This document shows, in pieces, positions 18,120-27,799 of a DNA stretch of 64,000 nucleotides. The first letter of the stretch is position 1; each line of letters starts with the position of its first letter. The notes under the pieces were generated by a model. It was not told where the DNA came from. It saw nothing but the letters and a program-made list of their open reading frames with translations, and ran no database searches. Source of the stretch: Neoaquamicrobium microcysteis (GTDB taxonomy: Bacteria > Pseudomonadota > Alphaproteobacteria > Rhizobiales > Rhizobiaceae); NCBI RefSeq assembly GCF_008180155.1, contig NZ_VSZS01000056.1:98622-162621 (forward strand), read 5' to 3'. The position numbers and the translations under genes were made by a program.

Positions 18120-19764
18120 GGCCGACTACGTCATCGTCGGCTCGGGCTCGGCGGGGGCGGCGTTGGCCTACCGCCTGTCGGAGGACGGCAGGCATTCGGT
18201 CATCGTCATCGAATATGGCGGGTCGGATTTCGGCCCGTTCATCCAGATGCCGGCGGCCCTCTCCTTCCCCATGAACATGAGCATGTACGACTGGGGCTTC
18301 CAGAGCGAGCCGGAGCCGCATCTGGGCGGGCGCGTGCTGGCCACGCCGCGAGGGAAGGTCATCGGCGGTTCCTCGTCCATCAACGGCATGGTCTATGTGC
18401 GCGGCCATGCGCGCGACTTCGACCATTGGGCGGAGGAAGGTGCTGCCGGCTGGTCGTATGCGGACGTGCTGCCCTATTTCAAGCGCATGGAGAACTCCGA
18501 CGGCGGCGAGGATGGCTGGCGCGGCACCGACGGGCCGATGCACGTGCGGCGCGGCCCGCAGGAAAATCCGCTCTACGCAGCCTTCATCGAGGCGGGGCGG
18601 CAGGCGGGTTTCGAGCTGACTCAGGACTACAACGGATCGAAGCAGGAAGGCTTCGGGCCGATGGAGCAGACGATCCACAAGGGCCGCCGCTGGTCGACCG
18701 CAAACGCCTATCTGCGCCCCGCGCTGAAGCGGCAAAACGTGAGTCTCGTCAACGGCTTCGCGCGGCGCGTGGTGATGGAGAATCAACGCGCCGTCGGCGT
18801 CGAGATCGAAGTTCGCAAACAGATTCAGGTCGTTAAAGCACGACGTGAAGTCGTCATCGCCGCCTCCTCGATCAACTCGCCCAAGCTGCTGATGCTGTCG
18901 GGCATCGGACCGGCCGGACACCTGCGGGAAAACGGCATCGAAGTGGTGGCCGACAGGCCGGGCGTGGGCCAGAACCTTCAGGACCACATGGAGCTCTACA
19001 TCCAGCAGGAATCGCTCCAGCCGATCACGCTCTATTCCAAGCTGAACCTGTTTTCGAAAGCGCTGATCGGGGCGCAGTGGCTGTTCTTCAAATCCGGCCT
19101 CGGGGCGAGCAACCACTTCGAGGCGGCAGCCTTCCTTCGCTCCGCGCCGGGCGTGGACTACCCCGACATCCAGTATCATTTCATCCCGGTCGCCATCCGC
19201 TATGACGGCAAGGCCGCGGCGAAGGCGCACGGCTTCCAGGCGCATGTCGGCCCGATGCGGTCCAAGTCGCGCGGCTCCGTCACCCTGCGCTCCGCCGATC
19301 CGCGCGAGAAGCCGGTAATCCGCTTCAACTACATGTCCCACCCCCACGACTGGTTGGACTTCCGCCACTGCATCAGGCTGACCAGGGAGCTTTTCGGCCA
19401 GCAGGCGTTCGATCTTTACCGGGGCCGCGAGATAGCGCCGGGCGACGACGTCCAGAGCGACGAGCAGCTCGACGCCTTCATCCGCGAACATGCCGAGAGC
19501 GCCTACCACCCGTGCGGCACATGCAGGATGGGTCGCGCGGACGACGCGATGTCGGTCGTCGATCCCGAGTGCCGCGTGATCGGCGTAGAGGGGCTGCGGG
19601 TCGCCGACTCCTCGATCTTCCCGCGCATCACCAACGGCAACCTCAACGCGCCGTCCATCATGACGGGCGAGAAGGCGGCGGACCATATTCTCGGCCGCCA
19701 GCCGCTCAGCCCGTCCAATCAGGAACCATGGATCAACCCGCGCTGGCGGGAATCCGACCGCTAG
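18103..19764 (+). CDS. betA: Choline dehydrogenase
   Basis: Protein of 553 residues of the GMC oxidoreductase family. The N-terminal FAD motif is V-G-S-G-S-A-G (about residues 12-18), the GMC signatures are G-G-S-S-S-I-N-G and the later S-S-I-N-S-P segment, and the active-site histidine is in [10 protein letters not shown] near residue 470. It oxidises choline to betaine aldehyde at the membrane with electrons going to the respiratory chain. Two starts are possible, ATG 18103 and ATG 18112, both served by the same G-A-G-G. It overlaps the upstream dehydratase gene. betB follows 9 bases later. Confidence 0.94.
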   Translation: MSPMLEADYVIVGSGSAGAALAYRLSEDGRHSVIVIEYGGSDFGPFIQMPAALSFPMNMSMYDWGFQSEPEPHLGGRVLATPRGKVIGGSSSINGMVYVRGHARDFDHWAEEGAAGWSYADVLPYFKRMENSDGGEDGWRGTDGPMHVRRGPQENPLYAAFIEAGRQAGFELTQDYNGSKQEGFGPMEQTIHKGRRWSTANAYLRPALKRQNVSLVNGFARRVVMENQRAVGVEIEVRKQIQVVKARREVVIAASSINSPKLLMLSGIGPAGHLRENGIEVVADRPGVGQNLQDHMELYIQQESLQPITLYSKLNLFSKALIGAQWLFFKSGLGASNHFEAAAFLRSAPGVDYPDIQYHFIPVAIRYDGKAAAKAHGFQAHVGPMRSKSRGSVTLRSADPREKPVIRFNYMSHPHDWLDFRHCIRLTRELFGQQAFDLYRGREIAPGDDVQSDEQLDAFIREHAESAYHPCGTCRMGRADDAMSVVDPECRVIGVEGLRVADSSIFPRITNGNLNAPSIMTGEKAADHILGRQPLSPSNQEPWINPRWRESDR

Positions 19765-19773
19765 GAGAAACCC

Positions 19774-21240
19774 ATGCTGGCCCAGCCGAAAGCATCCCAC
19801 TACATCGATGGCCGCTTCGTGGAGGACACCAACGGCGCACCGCTGGAGGTCATCTATCCGGCCACAGGCGAAGTGATCGCGCGGCTGCACGCCGCAACCC
19901 CGGAGATCGTTGAACGGGCGATCCAGTCTGCCGCTGCCGCGCAAGCCAAGTGGGCGCGGATGCGCCCGGCCGATCGCGGCCGCATCCTGCGCCGGGCCGC
20001 CGACCTTCTGCGTGAACGCAACGATGAGATCGCGCGCGTCGAGACGCTCGACACCGGCAAGCCGATACAGGAAACGACCGTTGCCGATCCGGCTTCGGCG
20101 GCGGAAGCCATCGAGTTCTTCGGCGGGGTCGTCGCAGGCTATCACGGCGAATATATCGACCTTGGCGGCGGCCCCTTTGCCTATACGAGACGCGAGCCGC
20201 TGGGCGTATGCGTCGGCATCGGCGCGTGGAACTACCCGATACAGGGCGCAAGCTGGAAATCGGCCCCCGCGCTCGCCATGGGCAACGCGATGATCTTCAA
20301 GCCGTCGGAGAACACGCCGCTGACGGCGCTGATGCTGGCCGAAATCTACACCGAGGCCGGGCTGCCCGACGGCCTGTTCAACGTCGTGCAGGGGTTCGGC
20401 GATGTGGGCGGCGCGCTTGCGGGCCACGCGCTCGTCGCCAAGGTGTCGCTGACCGGATCGGTGCCGACCGGCCGGAAGGTGCTGGCGCTGGCGGGCTCGC
20501 AGATGAAGCACGCGACGATGGAGCTCGGCGGAAAGTCGCCGCTCATCATCTTCGACGATGCCGACGTGGAGAACGCCGTAGGCGGCGCGATGCTCGCAAA
20601 CTTCTATTCGACCGGGCAGGTCTGCTCGAACGGCACCCGCGTCTTCGTGCAGGACGGCGTCTACGACCGGTTCCTCGACCGTCTCACCGCGCGCACCAAA
20701 AAGATCAGGATCGGCGACCCGCTCGATCCGGAGACGCAGATGGGGCCGCTCATCAACAAGGCGCAGCACGAGAAGGTGACGGGCTACATCGACATCGGCA
20801 AGGCGGAAGGCGCGACGCTGCACTGTGGCGGCGGCGTGCCGCAGCTTCAGGGGTTCGAGGGCGGCTTCTATGTCGAGCCGACGATCTTCACCGGCGTGAA
20901 GGACGACATGCGCATCGCGCGCGAGGAGATCTTCGGACCGGTGATGAGCGTGCTTTCGTTCTCGCGGGAAGACGAGGTGATCGAGCGGGCGAACGATACG
21001 GAGTTCGGCCTCTCTGCAGGCGTGTTCACCCGCGACCTGCCGCGCGCGCACCGGGTGATCGCCGAGATCAAGGCCGGGAGCTGCTGGATCAACCACTACA
21101 ACCTCGCGCCGGCCGAACTGCCTTTCGGCGGCTTCAAGCAGTCCGGCGTGGGGCGTGAGAACTCGCTGGCAGCACTCTCCCACTATTCGCAGCTGAAATC
21201 CGTCTACGTCGAAACGGGCGACGTGGAGAGCCCGTACTGA
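19774..21240 (+). CDS. betB: Betaine-aldehyde dehydrogenase
   Basis: Protein of 488 residues of the NAD-dependent aldehyde dehydrogenase family. The general-base glutamate is in M-E-L-G-G-K-S-P, the nucleophile cysteine in T-G-Q-V-C-S-N-G-T, and A-W-N-Y-P begins the cofactor site; all are typical of BetB. It oxidises betaine aldehyde to glycine betaine, an osmoprotectant and methyl donor. It is the last gene of the bet operon, with a G-G-A-G ribosome site 9 bases after betA. An inverted repeat that may end the transcript follows. Confidence 0.94.
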   Translation: MLAQPKASHYIDGRFVEDTNGAPLEVIYPATGEVIARLHAATPEIVERAIQSAAAAQAKWARMRPADRGRILRRAADLLRERNDEIARVETLDTGKPIQETTVADPASAAEAIEFFGGVVAGYHGEYIDLGGGPFAYTRREPLGVCVGIGAWNYPIQGASWKSAPALAMGNAMIFKPSENTPLTALMLAEIYTEAGLPDGLFNVVQGFGDVGGALAGHALVAKVSLTGSVPTGRKVLALAGSQMKHATMELGGKSPLIIFDDADVENAVGGAMLANFYSTGQVCSNGTRVFVQDGVYDRFLDRLTARTKKIRIGDPLDPETQMGPLINKAQHEKVTGYIDIGKAEGATLHCGGGVPQLQGFEGGFYVEPTIFTGVKDDMRIAREEIFGPVMSVLSFSREDEVIERANDTEFGLSAGVFTRDLPRAHRVIAEIKAGSCWINHYNLAPAELPFGGFKQSGVGRENSLAALSHYSQLKSVYVETGDVESPY

Positions 21241-21258
21241 ACGAGCGTCATATTTCTC

Positions 21259-21279
21259 GCGCGAAGGGCCCGTTCGCGC
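21259..21279 (+). terminator. Hairpin after the bet operon
   Basis: Perfect 7-bp inverted repeat GCGCGAA (21259-21265) and TTCGCGC (21273-21279), 19 bases after the betB stop. There is no clear T-run, so it may be a 3' end stabiliser or part of a factor-dependent terminator. Confidence 0.4.
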
Positions 21280-21324
21280 TTGCAGGCGATGCGGCCGGAC
21301 GCTATAAGCCCGGCCTGCCGGTCA

Positions 21325-21401
21325 CGGAGTGTAGCGCAGCCTGGTAGCGCACCTCGTTCGGGACGAGGGGGTCGCAGGTTCAAATCCTGCCACTCCGACC
21401 A
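21325..21401 (+). tRNA. tRNA-Pro (anticodon CGG)
   Basis: The 77-base cloverleaf has acceptor stem CGGAGTG / CACTCCG, a D arm with AGC-GCAGCCTGGTA-GCG, and anticodon stem CCTCG / CGAGG around loop TTCGGGA, which reads CGG. The T arm contains GGTTCAAATCC. The terminal CCA is encoded at 21399-21401. It lies between betB and the polyamine genes. Confidence 0.95.
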
Positions 21402-21513
21402 TCCGGCTCAAAGGGTTTCCCGGCCCTTCCCGCCTGTGGCGCCATCATCGCGACATGAAAAACTGCGCCAATGCCCCTTCGCGCAATTGCGCCGACGGCC
21501 ATTAGCCTCGGGG

Positions 21514-21545
21514 AAAAAAGCCCCGCCAACCGAAGCCGGCGGGGT
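21514..21545 (-). terminator. Strong minus-strand rho-independent terminator
   Basis: Perfect 7-bp stem: CCCCGCC (21521-21527) pairs with GGCGGGG (21538-21544). On the minus strand it is followed by CTTTTTT (complement of 21514-21520). It lies about 350 bases beyond the stop of the carboxynorspermidine synthase gene, so it either ends a long 3' untranslated region or a separate short minus-strand transcript. Confidence 0.7.
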
Positions 21546-21737
21546 CACCAAAGGGCATTGACGTGCGCAGCCTGCACCCGGCGTCACAACGCCGCATCCC
21601 CCGTTCGGGGGATAAAACGCGACGACGTGGAACTTAATGCTTGAACCAACGTTGCAGGGCAGGCCAAACGCTATCGCACGGTAGTTTCGCCTTTGCACCG
21701 ACGTGTGTACGGAAGCGTCAAAACAGGAACGGACCCG

Positions 21738-21821
21738 TGATTACCAGATACGCCAATCACGCCATTCTCATCGTGCTGATGTGCTTGGCCGTCGCATTCT
21801 TCCTGACCGCCCCCGTTTGAG
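21738..21821 (+). CDS. Possible 27-residue single-pass membrane peptide
   Basis: A GTG-started frame of 27 codons encodes MITRYANHAI followed by a hydrophobic run (L-I-V-L-M-C-L-A-V-A-F-F-L-T-A) and ends A-P-V. A-G-G-A lies about 9 bases upstream. The composition fits a small membrane protein, but a frame this short can arise by chance; there is no recognised family and no support beyond hydrophobicity and the ribosome site. Confidence 0.3.
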
Positions 21822-21891
21822 GCGGCGAGGGCGAAGGCGCGCCCGAACCACAGACATGATCCGGACTGCCCCCGCGTCCTGACAAATTCAG

Positions 21892-23133
21892 TCAGGCGAA
21901 GTCCAGCGCGCGGTCGTCCTCGCCTTCCCTGATACGGGTCGGCAGGCCGAGGCGGTCGAGCACGGCGAGGAACGGCCGGGGCGCCAGATCCTCGACATTG
22001 GCCATCTTCTTCACATCCCACTCGCCGGTGGCGATCAGCATGGCGGCAGCGACGGCGGGAACACCGGCCGTGTAGGAGATGCCCTGGCTGCCGACTTCGT
22101 TGTAGGCGTCCTTGTGGTCGGCGACGTTGTAGATGAAGACCTCGCGCTCCCTGCCGTCCTTCACGCCCTTCACCAGATCGCCGATGCAGGTCTTGCCGGT
22201 GTAGTCGGGTGCGAGCGATGACGGGTCCGGCAGGACCGCCTTCACCACCTTGAGCGGCACGACTTCCAGCCCCTCGGCGGTCGTCACCGGCTGTTCGGAC
22301 AGGAGACCCAGATTCTTGAGGACGGTGAACACGTTGACGTAGTGGTCGCCGAAGCCCATCCAGAACCGCACCGTCGGCACGCCGAGATTCTGCGACAGCG
22401 AGTGAATCTCGTCGTGTCCGGTCATGTAGGTGGTGCTGGTGCCGACCACCGGCAAATCCCACTCCTTGCGGATTTCGAACATGCTGTTCGACACCCACGC
22501 ATTGTCCTGCCACGACCAGACCTGACCGGTGAACTCGCGGAAATTGATCTCCGGGTCGAAGTTGGTCGAGAAATAGCGGCCGTGGCTGCCGGCATTCACG
22601 TCGATGATGTCGATCGTGTCGATGCGGTCGAAATACTCGTCATGGGCGAGCTTCGCATAGGCGTTGACGACGCCGGGGTCGAAGCCCGCGCCCAGGATGG
22701 CCGTGACGCCGGCCTTCTCGCACTCCTCGCGGCGCTTCCACTCGTAATTGGCATACCAGGGCGGCGTCTCGCAAATCTTCAGCGGGTCCTCGTGGATTGC
22801 GGTGTCGATATAGGCCGCGCCCGTCTCGATGCACGCCGACAGCACCGACATGTTGATGAAGGAGGAGCCGACATTGAGGACGATCTGTGCGCCGGTCTTC
22901 TCGATCAGCGCCTTGGTGGCGGCGACATCCATCGCATCGAGCGCGTGGGCCTCGAGCCTGCCCTCCACCTTCAGGCTTCCCTTCTCGCGAACGGAAGCAA
23001 CGATGGCCTCGCATTTCTCAACGGTGCGGGAGGCGACGTGGATATCGCCGAGGACATCGTTGTTGCGGGCGCATTTGTGCGCCACGACCTGCGACACGCC
23101 ACCGGCGCCGATGATGAGGACATTCTTCTTCAT
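21892..23133 (-). CDS. Carboxynorspermidine/carboxyspermidine synthase (saccharopine dehydrogenase family)
   Basis: Protein of 413 residues with an N-terminal Rossmann motif G-A-G-G-V-S-Q (residues 9-15) and a saccharopine-dehydrogenase-like C-terminal half (G-S-H-G-R-Y-F-S-T-N-F, G-G-type loops, Y-T-A-G-V-P-A). In bacteria this family condenses aspartate semialdehyde with putrescine or diaminopropane using NADPH to form carboxyspermidine or carboxynorspermidine. The gene immediately upstream encodes the matching decarboxylase, 43 bases apart on the same strand. That pairing is the main reason for choosing polyamine synthesis over lysine metabolism. In rhizobia the route leads to spermidine and homospermidine. 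Confidence 0.88.
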   Translation of the reverse strand: MKKNVLIIGAGGVSQVVAHKCARNNDVLGDIHVASRTVEKCEAIVASVREKGSLKVEGRLEAHALDAMDVAATKALIEKTGAQIVLNVGSSFINMSVLSACIETGAAYIDTAIHEDPLKICETPPWYANYEWKRREECEKAGVTAILGAGFDPGVVNAYAKLAHDEYFDRIDTIDIIDVNAGSHGRYFSTNFDPEINFREFTGQVWSWQDNAWVSNSMFEIRKEWDLPVVGTSTTYMTGHDEIHSLSQNLGVPTVRFWMGFGDHYVNVFTVLKNLGLLSEQPVTTAEGLEVVPLKVVKAVLPDPSSLAPDYTGKTCIGDLVKGVKDGREREVFIYNVADHKDAYNEVGSQGISYTAGVPAVAAAMLIATGEWDVKKMANVEDLAPRPFLAVLDRLGLPTRIREGEDDRALDFA

Positions 23134-23176
23134 TTCTGGGGTCTGTCTCCTTCAAGACTGCTTGAACGGGACGGGC

Positions 23177-24280
23177 CTACGAAAGGCTCGCTGCATAATC
23201 GTCGAACCCGAACTCGCGCACGACTTTGACGGTGCCGTCCAGTTCACGGACGGCGATGGACGGCATCTTCACGCCGTTGAACCAGTTCTTCTTGACCATG
23301 GTGTAGCCGGCGGCGTCCTGGATGGAGACGCGGTCGCCGACCTTCAGCTCTTCGGGGAAGCGGAACTCGCCGAAGATGTCGCCGGCCAGGCACGACTTGC
23401 CGCACACCATGTAGCTGTGGTCGCCCTCGTTGGGCGCGACCTTGGCGCTCTCGCGGTAGATCAGCAGGTCGAGCATGTGCGCCTCGATCGACGAATCGAC
23501 GATGGCGAGGTTCTTGCCGTTGAACAGCGTGTCGAGAACCGTGACCTCCAGCGTCGTGCTTCGGGTGATCGAGGCCTCGCCGGGCTCCAGATAGACCTGC
23601 ACGCCGAAGCGCTGCGCGAACGCCTTGAGGCGGGCGCAGAAGGCGTCGAGCGGGTAGTCGTCGCCGGTGAAGTGGATGCCGCCGCCGAGGCTGACCCATT
23701 CCACGCGCGACAGAAGTGCGCCGAAACGCTCCTCGATCTGGCCGAGCATGCGGTCGAACAGGGCGAAATCGGCGTTCTCGCAGTTGTTGTGGATCATGAA
23801 GCCGCTGATGCGGTCCATCACCGTCTCGATGCGCGCAACGTCCCATTCGCCAAGGCGGCTGAACGGACGCGCAGGATCGGCGAGATCGAAGGTGGAGGAC
23901 GAGACCTGCGGGTTGAGGCGCAGGCCGCGCGCGATATGCCCTGCCCTGCCGGCGAACCGCTCCAGCTGGCCGATGGAGTTGAAGATGATCTTGTCGGCGT
24001 TCGAGATCACCTCGTCGATCTCGTGATCGGCGTAGGCGACCGAATAGGCATGGGTTTCGCCGCCGAATTTCTCGCGACCGAGCTTCACCTCGTTGAGCGA
24101 GGACGAGGTGGTGCCGTCCATGTACTGGCGCATCAGGTCGAACACCGACCACGTGGCGAAGCACTTCAGCGCCAGCAGCGCCTTCGCGCCCGAAGCCTCA
24201 CGCACATGGGCGATCTTCTCCATGTTGCGCAGAAGCTTCTGCTTGTCGATGAGGTAATAGGGCGTGGCTATCGTCGTCAT
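23177..24280 (-). CDS. nspC: Carboxynorspermidine decarboxylase
   Basis: Protein of 367 residues of the PLP alanine-racemase-fold decarboxylases. The PLP lysine is in L-L-A-L-K-C-F (about residue 40). Typical segments follow: S-S-L-N-E-V, L-R-L-N-P-Q-V, S-L-G-G-G-I-H-F and the C-terminal C-G-K-S-C-L-A-G-D substrate-loop cysteine. It decarboxylates carboxyspermidine or carboxynorspermidine to spermidine or norspermidine. The frame extends to a TTG at 24289; ATG 24280 is preferred although no strong ribosome site precedes either. It is first in a two-gene operon with the synthase. Confidence 0.9.
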   Translation of the reverse strand: MTTIATPYYLIDKQKLLRNMEKIAHVREASGAKALLALKCFATWSVFDLMRQYMDGTTSSSLNEVKLGREKFGGETHAYSVAYADHEIDEVISNADKIIFNSIGQLERFAGRAGHIARGLRLNPQVSSSTFDLADPARPFSRLGEWDVARIETVMDRISGFMIHNNCENADFALFDRMLGQIEERFGALLSRVEWVSLGGGIHFTGDDYPLDAFCARLKAFAQRFGVQVYLEPGEASITRSTTLEVTVLDTLFNGKNLAIVDSSIEAHMLDLLIYRESAKVAPNEGDHSYMVCGKSCLAGDIFGEFRFPEELKVGDRVSIQDAAGYTMVKKNWFNGVKMPSIAVRELDGTVKVVREFGFDDYAASLS

Positions 24281-24611
24281 GGTCGGCAATTGCTCGTTGG
24301 GGGTCGAGCCGCGTTATAGGGATGCTGAGCCGAATGGCAAACCCGCAGCGGCCTCCATAGCGCCCGTTTGCCACAGCGCCTTGACAAAGACGGCCATTGC
24401 GACAAGCTGAATGGCATGAACACGCGCTTCGCATTCGCCATTTTCAGGGTGGTCCCCATCGCGGGATCCTGACCCCGGCTCGGGCTTCCCCGGGACCGGG
24501 GAGCCGCGTTTCGCATTTTTCCAATCACCGCCCCCGAACAGCCTGCCTGAGGCGGGCATGACCGTGACGCGATGCGCGCCACGGGGCAGTACATCTTTTC
24601 AGACGAGAGAC
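24281..24611. other. Palindrome-rich intergenic region between nspC and the Rnk-like gene
   Basis: This 331-base stretch has no convincing gene. It contains a GC-rich hairpin (CGGCTC at 24476-24481 pairing with GAGCCG at 24501-24506, with a further CCCGG/CCGGG inside) followed ten bases later by TTTTT, and a second near-perfect hairpin GCCTGCC-TGA-GGCGGGC at 24541-24557. It also has to hold the divergent promoters of both genes. The palindromes could be a dispersed intergenic repeat; I cannot test that from one window. Confidence 0.5.
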
Positions 24612-25007
24612 ATGACCATGAACAAACCCGAGATCGTCATCAGCAAGGTCGACCACGGACGCCTGACGCAACTCGCCAACGGGCTGCTCGACAGCAAGCC
24701 GGACATGGCGGACGGACTGCTCAGCGAGTTGGAACGCGCCAGTGTGGTGGCCGACGACGCGGTGCCTGCCGATACGGTTCAGATGGGCACGACGCTCGAA
24801 TACACCTCGAACGACGGCAACGGGCGACGCGTGACGCTGGTCTATCCCGGTGAGGCAGACATTGCGGAGGGCAAGATTTCCATCCTGACACCCATCGGCA
24901 CGGCGCTGCTGGGGCTGGGCGTCGGCCAGTCGATCGAGTGGGTCGCCAATGACGGCAAGGCCCACGTCCTGACCGTCAACAAGGTGGAACGGGCACCATC
25001 GACCTGA
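24612..25007 (+). CDS. rnk: Rnk-like nucleoside diphosphate kinase regulator (GreA/GreB C-terminal family)
   Basis: Protein of 131 residues. It has a short N-terminal helical hairpin (about residues 15-50) instead of the long Gre coiled coil and a C-terminal FKBP-like domain (Y-P-G-E-A-D, S-I-L-T-P-I-G-T-A-L-L-G-L, G-V-G-Q-S-I-E-W). This is the Rnk layout. Rnk-type proteins bind RNA polymerase without cleavage activity and affect nucleotide pools. ATG 24612 and ATG 24618 are both possible, and the G-A-G-A-G-A upstream is better spaced for 24618. It is convergent with cysQ, which ends 7 bases away. Confidence 0.83.
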   Translation: MTMNKPEIVISKVDHGRLTQLANGLLDSKPDMADGLLSELERASVVADDAVPADTVQMGTTLEYTSNDGNGRRVTLVYPGEADIAEGKISILTPIGTALLGLGVGQSIEWVANDGKAHVLTVNKVERAPST

Positions 25008-25014
25008 TGGCGGC

Positions 25015-25827
25015 TCAGCCGCGCGGCACGCGTCCTTCGGCAACGAAGAACGGGTTGGCGAAGGGGGCGTCGTCCGCGCAGGTGCCGTGCCCGTAGCGGA
25101 ACGGCTCGCCGTCGAGCGTCCGCGTCATGCCGCCGGCCGCACGCAGGACGGCGTCGCCCGCAGCGGTATCCCACTGCATGGTGCGACCGAAGCGGGGATA
25201 CAGATCCGCCTCGCCCGACGCGACCAGACAGAACTTCAGCGACGACCCGATGGTGACGCGGTCGGCCGGTTCGTAGCGGCCGATGAAGGCGTCGGTTTCG
25301 GGCGTGTTGTGCGAGCGGCTGGCGACGATGGTGAGCGGGGCGCTGCCTTCGCGCACGCCGATCGCCCGACGATCAACGGGCTGGTGCGCGCCATCGGTAC
25401 GCACCATCTCGGCGATGCCCGGCGCGCCGGAATACATTGCATTGGCGGCGGGGGCATAGACGACGCCGACCACCGGCTCGCAGGCGCGCACCAGCGCGAT
25501 GTTGACGGTGAAGTCGGTGCCGCCCTTGACGAATTCCTTGGTGCCGTCGAGCGGGTCGATCAGGAAGAACACGTCACCCACGGTTTCGGGCGACAGGCCG
25601 ATTGAGGCTTCCTCCTCGGCGATGATCGCCACGCCGGGAAACCGCTCTCGAAGACCGGCGAGGATGATCGCCTCGGCGTCGCGGTCGGCCTGCGTTACCG
25701 GCGAGGAGTCAGCCTTGGCTTCGGCCTCGAAGCCCCGGGCGCGGATTTCCATGATGCGGCTGCCGGCGGCAAGCGCGAGGGGTTCGAGGACGCCAAGGAT
25801 CGTCCGGTCATCGGGCAGAGTGTGCAT
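25015..25827 (-). CDS. cysQ: 3'(2'),5'-bisphosphate nucleotidase CysQ
   Basis: Protein of 270 residues of the inositol monophosphatase superfamily. The metal-binding motifs are E-E-E (residues about 70-72) and D-P-L-D-G-T-K-E-F, with the late W-D-T-A-A-G-D-A motif; together these are diagnostic. CysQ removes the 3' phosphate from PAP left over from sulfation or sulfate reduction and can dephosphorylate PAPS. It follows cysNC by 29 bases on the same strand, so the three sulfur genes form one operon. The frame extends far upstream to 26046 inside cysNC; ATG 25827 is the natural start. Confidence 0.92.
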   Translation of the reverse strand: MHTLPDDRTILGVLEPLALAAGSRIMEIRARGFEAEAKADSSPVTQADRDAEAIILAGLRERFPGVAIIAEEEASIGLSPETVGDVFFLIDPLDGTKEFVKGGTDFTVNIALVRACEPVVGVVYAPAANAMYSGAPGIAEMVRTDGAHQPVDRRAIGVREGSAPLTIVASRSHNTPETDAFIGRYEPADRVTIGSSLKFCLVASGEADLYPRFGRTMQWDTAAGDAVLRAAGGMTRTLDGEPFRYGHGTCADDAPFANPFFVAEGRVPRG

Positions 25828-25856
25828 GGCAGGCGCGATACTACCCCTCGCCGCCC

Positions 25857-27797
25857 TTAGCAATAACCATTGCGCTTGAGCGTGTCGTAGACCTCCTGAA
25901 CCGCATCCTGCGGGGTGGTCTCGGTGGTCCGGATATGGATTTCGGCGTTCTCCGGAGCTTCGTACGGCGAATCGAGACCGGTGAAGTTCTTGATCTGGCC
26001 GTCGAGCGCGCGCTTGTAGAGACCCTTGGGGTCGCGGCGGGCGCATTCCTCGAAGGGCGTATCCACGAACACCTCGACGAACTCGCCCTCCCCCATCAGC
26101 TCGCGCGCCATGCGCCGCTCGGCCCGGAAGGGCGAGATGAACGAGACCAGCACCAGCAGCCCGGCATCAGCCATCAGCCGGGCCACCTCGGCGACGCGGC
26201 GAATGTTCTCCACCCGGTCTTCCTCGGTGAAGCCCAGATCGCGGTTGAGCCCATGGCGCACATTGTCGCCATCGAGGATGTAGGTGTGACGGCCTTCGGC
26301 GTGGAGCCTCTTTTCCAGAAGGTTGGCGATGGTCGACTTGCCGGAGCCCGAGAGCCCGGTAAACCAGAGCACCGCCGGCTTCTGGTGCTTCAGCTCGGCG
26401 CGCGCATCCCGGTTCACGTCCAGCGCCTGCCAGTGGATGTTGGCCGCGCGGCGAAGCGGATGCAGGATCATGCCCGCCCCGACGGTCGCGTTGGTGAGCC
26501 GGTCGATCAGGATGAACGCGCCGGTCGCGCGGTCGTCGGCAAAGCTGTCGAAGGCGATGGGCGCCTGCAGCGAGATATTGCACACGCCGATCTCGTTGAG
26601 CTCGAGCGACTTGGCGGCCTCTTGCGAGAAATTGTCGACGTTGATGCGGTGCTTCAGCTCCGTCACCGTCGCGGCGGCCTGGTCGGTCTCGGTGCGCAGG
26701 ACATAGGCGCGGCCCGGCATCAACGCATGGGCATCGAACCACACGACGCGCGCGGTGAACTGGTCGGCCACCTGCGGACGCGCATCGGGCGTCACCAGCA
26801 TGTTGCCGCGCGAAACCTCGATCTCGTCCTCCAGCACCAGCGTCACGGCCTGTCCCTCACGGGCGCTGGCGAGATCGCCGCCTGCGGTCACGATGCGGGC
26901 TATGCGCGAGGCGCGGCCGGTCTTGGCCTCCACCACCTCGTCGCCGGCCGCGATGGTGCCGGACGCGACGGTGCCGGCAAAGCCGCGAAAGTCGAGATTG
27001 GGGCGGTTGACGTACTGAACCGGGAAGCGGAACGGCTGGTCGACCTTGTCTTCCTCGACCTCGACGTTTTCCAGATGCTCGATCATCGTCGGCCCGTCGT
27101 GCCATGGCGTATGGGGCGAGCGGCCGACGATGTTTTCGCCATAGCGCGCGGAGACAGGCACTGGGACGATCGAGGCGAACCCCAGATCGGTGGCGAATGC
27201 GCGATAGTCCGCGACGATGCGGTCGAAGACCGACTGGTCGTAGTCCACCAGATCGATCTTGTTGACCGCCAGCAGGATGTGGCGGATGCCGAGCGCGGAC
27301 GCGATGAAGGAATGGCGGCGCGTCTGCGGGAGAACGCCCTTGCGCGCGTCGATCAGCACCACGGCAAGATCGGCCGTGGAAGCGCCGGTGGTCATGTTGC
27401 GGGTGTACTGCTCGTGGCCGGGCGTGTCGGCGACGATGAACTTGCGCTTCGGCGTGGCGAAGAAGCGGTAGGCGACATCGATGGTGATGCCCTGCTCGCG
27501 CTCGGCTTCCAGCCCGTCGACCAGCAGCGCGAAGTCGATCTCGTCGCCCGTGGTGCCGTGCTTGCGCGAATCGCGTTCGAGAGCGGCGAGCTGGTCCTCG
27601 AAGATCAGCCGCGTGTCATAGAGCAGCCGCCCGATGAGCGTCGACTTGCCGTCGTCCACCGAGCCGCAGGTGAGGAAGCGCAGCATCGACTTGCCTTCCT
27701 GCTCAGCAAGGTATGCGCGGATGGAATCCGGCGTGCCGGTTTCTTCAGGCTGGGCAGCGGTGAATGCGAGGGCGGATGAAGCCGTGAGGTGAGCCAT
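25857..27797 (-). CDS. cysNC: Bifunctional sulfate adenylyltransferase subunit 1 / APS kinase (CysNC)
   Basis: Protein of 646 residues made of two enzymes. Residues about 35-450 are a CysN GTPase: P-loop G-S-V-D-D-G-K-S-T, switch D-T-P-G-H-E-Q-Y, and base recognition N-K-I-D. Residues about 460-646 are the APS kinase, with P-loop G-L-S-G-S-G-K-S-T and the [10 protein letters not shown] segment. With CysD it makes APS from ATP and sulfate, and the kinase then makes PAPS. The same fusion is known as NodQ in rhizobia, where PAPS sulfates Nod factors; no nod genes are visible here, so assimilation is the simpler reading. cysD ends 2 bases upstream. Confidence 0.95.
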   Translation of the reverse strand: MAHLTASSALAFTAAQPEETGTPDSIRAYLAEQEGKSMLRFLTCGSVDDGKSTLIGRLLYDTRLIFEDQLAALERDSRKHGTTGDEIDFALLVDGLEAEREQGITIDVAYRFFATPKRKFIVADTPGHEQYTRNMTTGASTADLAVVLIDARKGVLPQTRRHSFIASALGIRHILLAVNKIDLVDYDQSVFDRIVADYRAFATDLGFASIVPVPVSARYGENIVGRSPHTPWHDGPTMIEHLENVEVEEDKVDQPFRFPVQYVNRPNLDFRGFAGTVASGTIAAGDEVVEAKTGRASRIARIVTAGGDLASAREGQAVTLVLEDEIEVSRGNMLVTPDARPQVADQFTARVVWFDAHALMPGRAYVLRTETDQAAATVTELKHRINVDNFSQEAAKSLELNEIGVCNISLQAPIAFDSFADDRATGAFILIDRLTNATVGAGMILHPLRRAANIHWQALDVNRDARAELKHQKPAVLWFTGLSGSGKSTIANLLEKRLHAEGRHTYILDGDNVRHGLNRDLGFTEEDRVENIRRVAEVARLMADAGLLVLVSFISPFRAERRMARELMGEGEFVEVFVDTPFEECARRDPKGLYKRALDGQIKNFTGLDSPYEAPENAEIHIRTTETTPQDAVQEVYDTLKRNGYC

Positions 27798-27799
27798 GG

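Larger units (their letters stand above)
21402..21891. other. Long non-coding stretch between tRNA-Pro and the polyamine operon
   Basis: About 490 bases without a convincing large gene. It contains a minus-strand terminator at 21514-21545, a compact plus/minus hairpin ATCCCCC-GTTC-GGGGGAT at 21596-21613, and a possible 27-residue membrane peptide at 21738-21821. A 96-codon minus-strand frame (21408-21698) crosses the terminator and has no recognisable domain, so I do not call it. Confidence 0.6.

Noticed and set aside
21408..21698. Minus-strand frame of 96 codons near tRNA-Pro
   Set aside because: It runs through a strong minus-strand terminator, has no recognisable domain and starts with no clear ribosome site.
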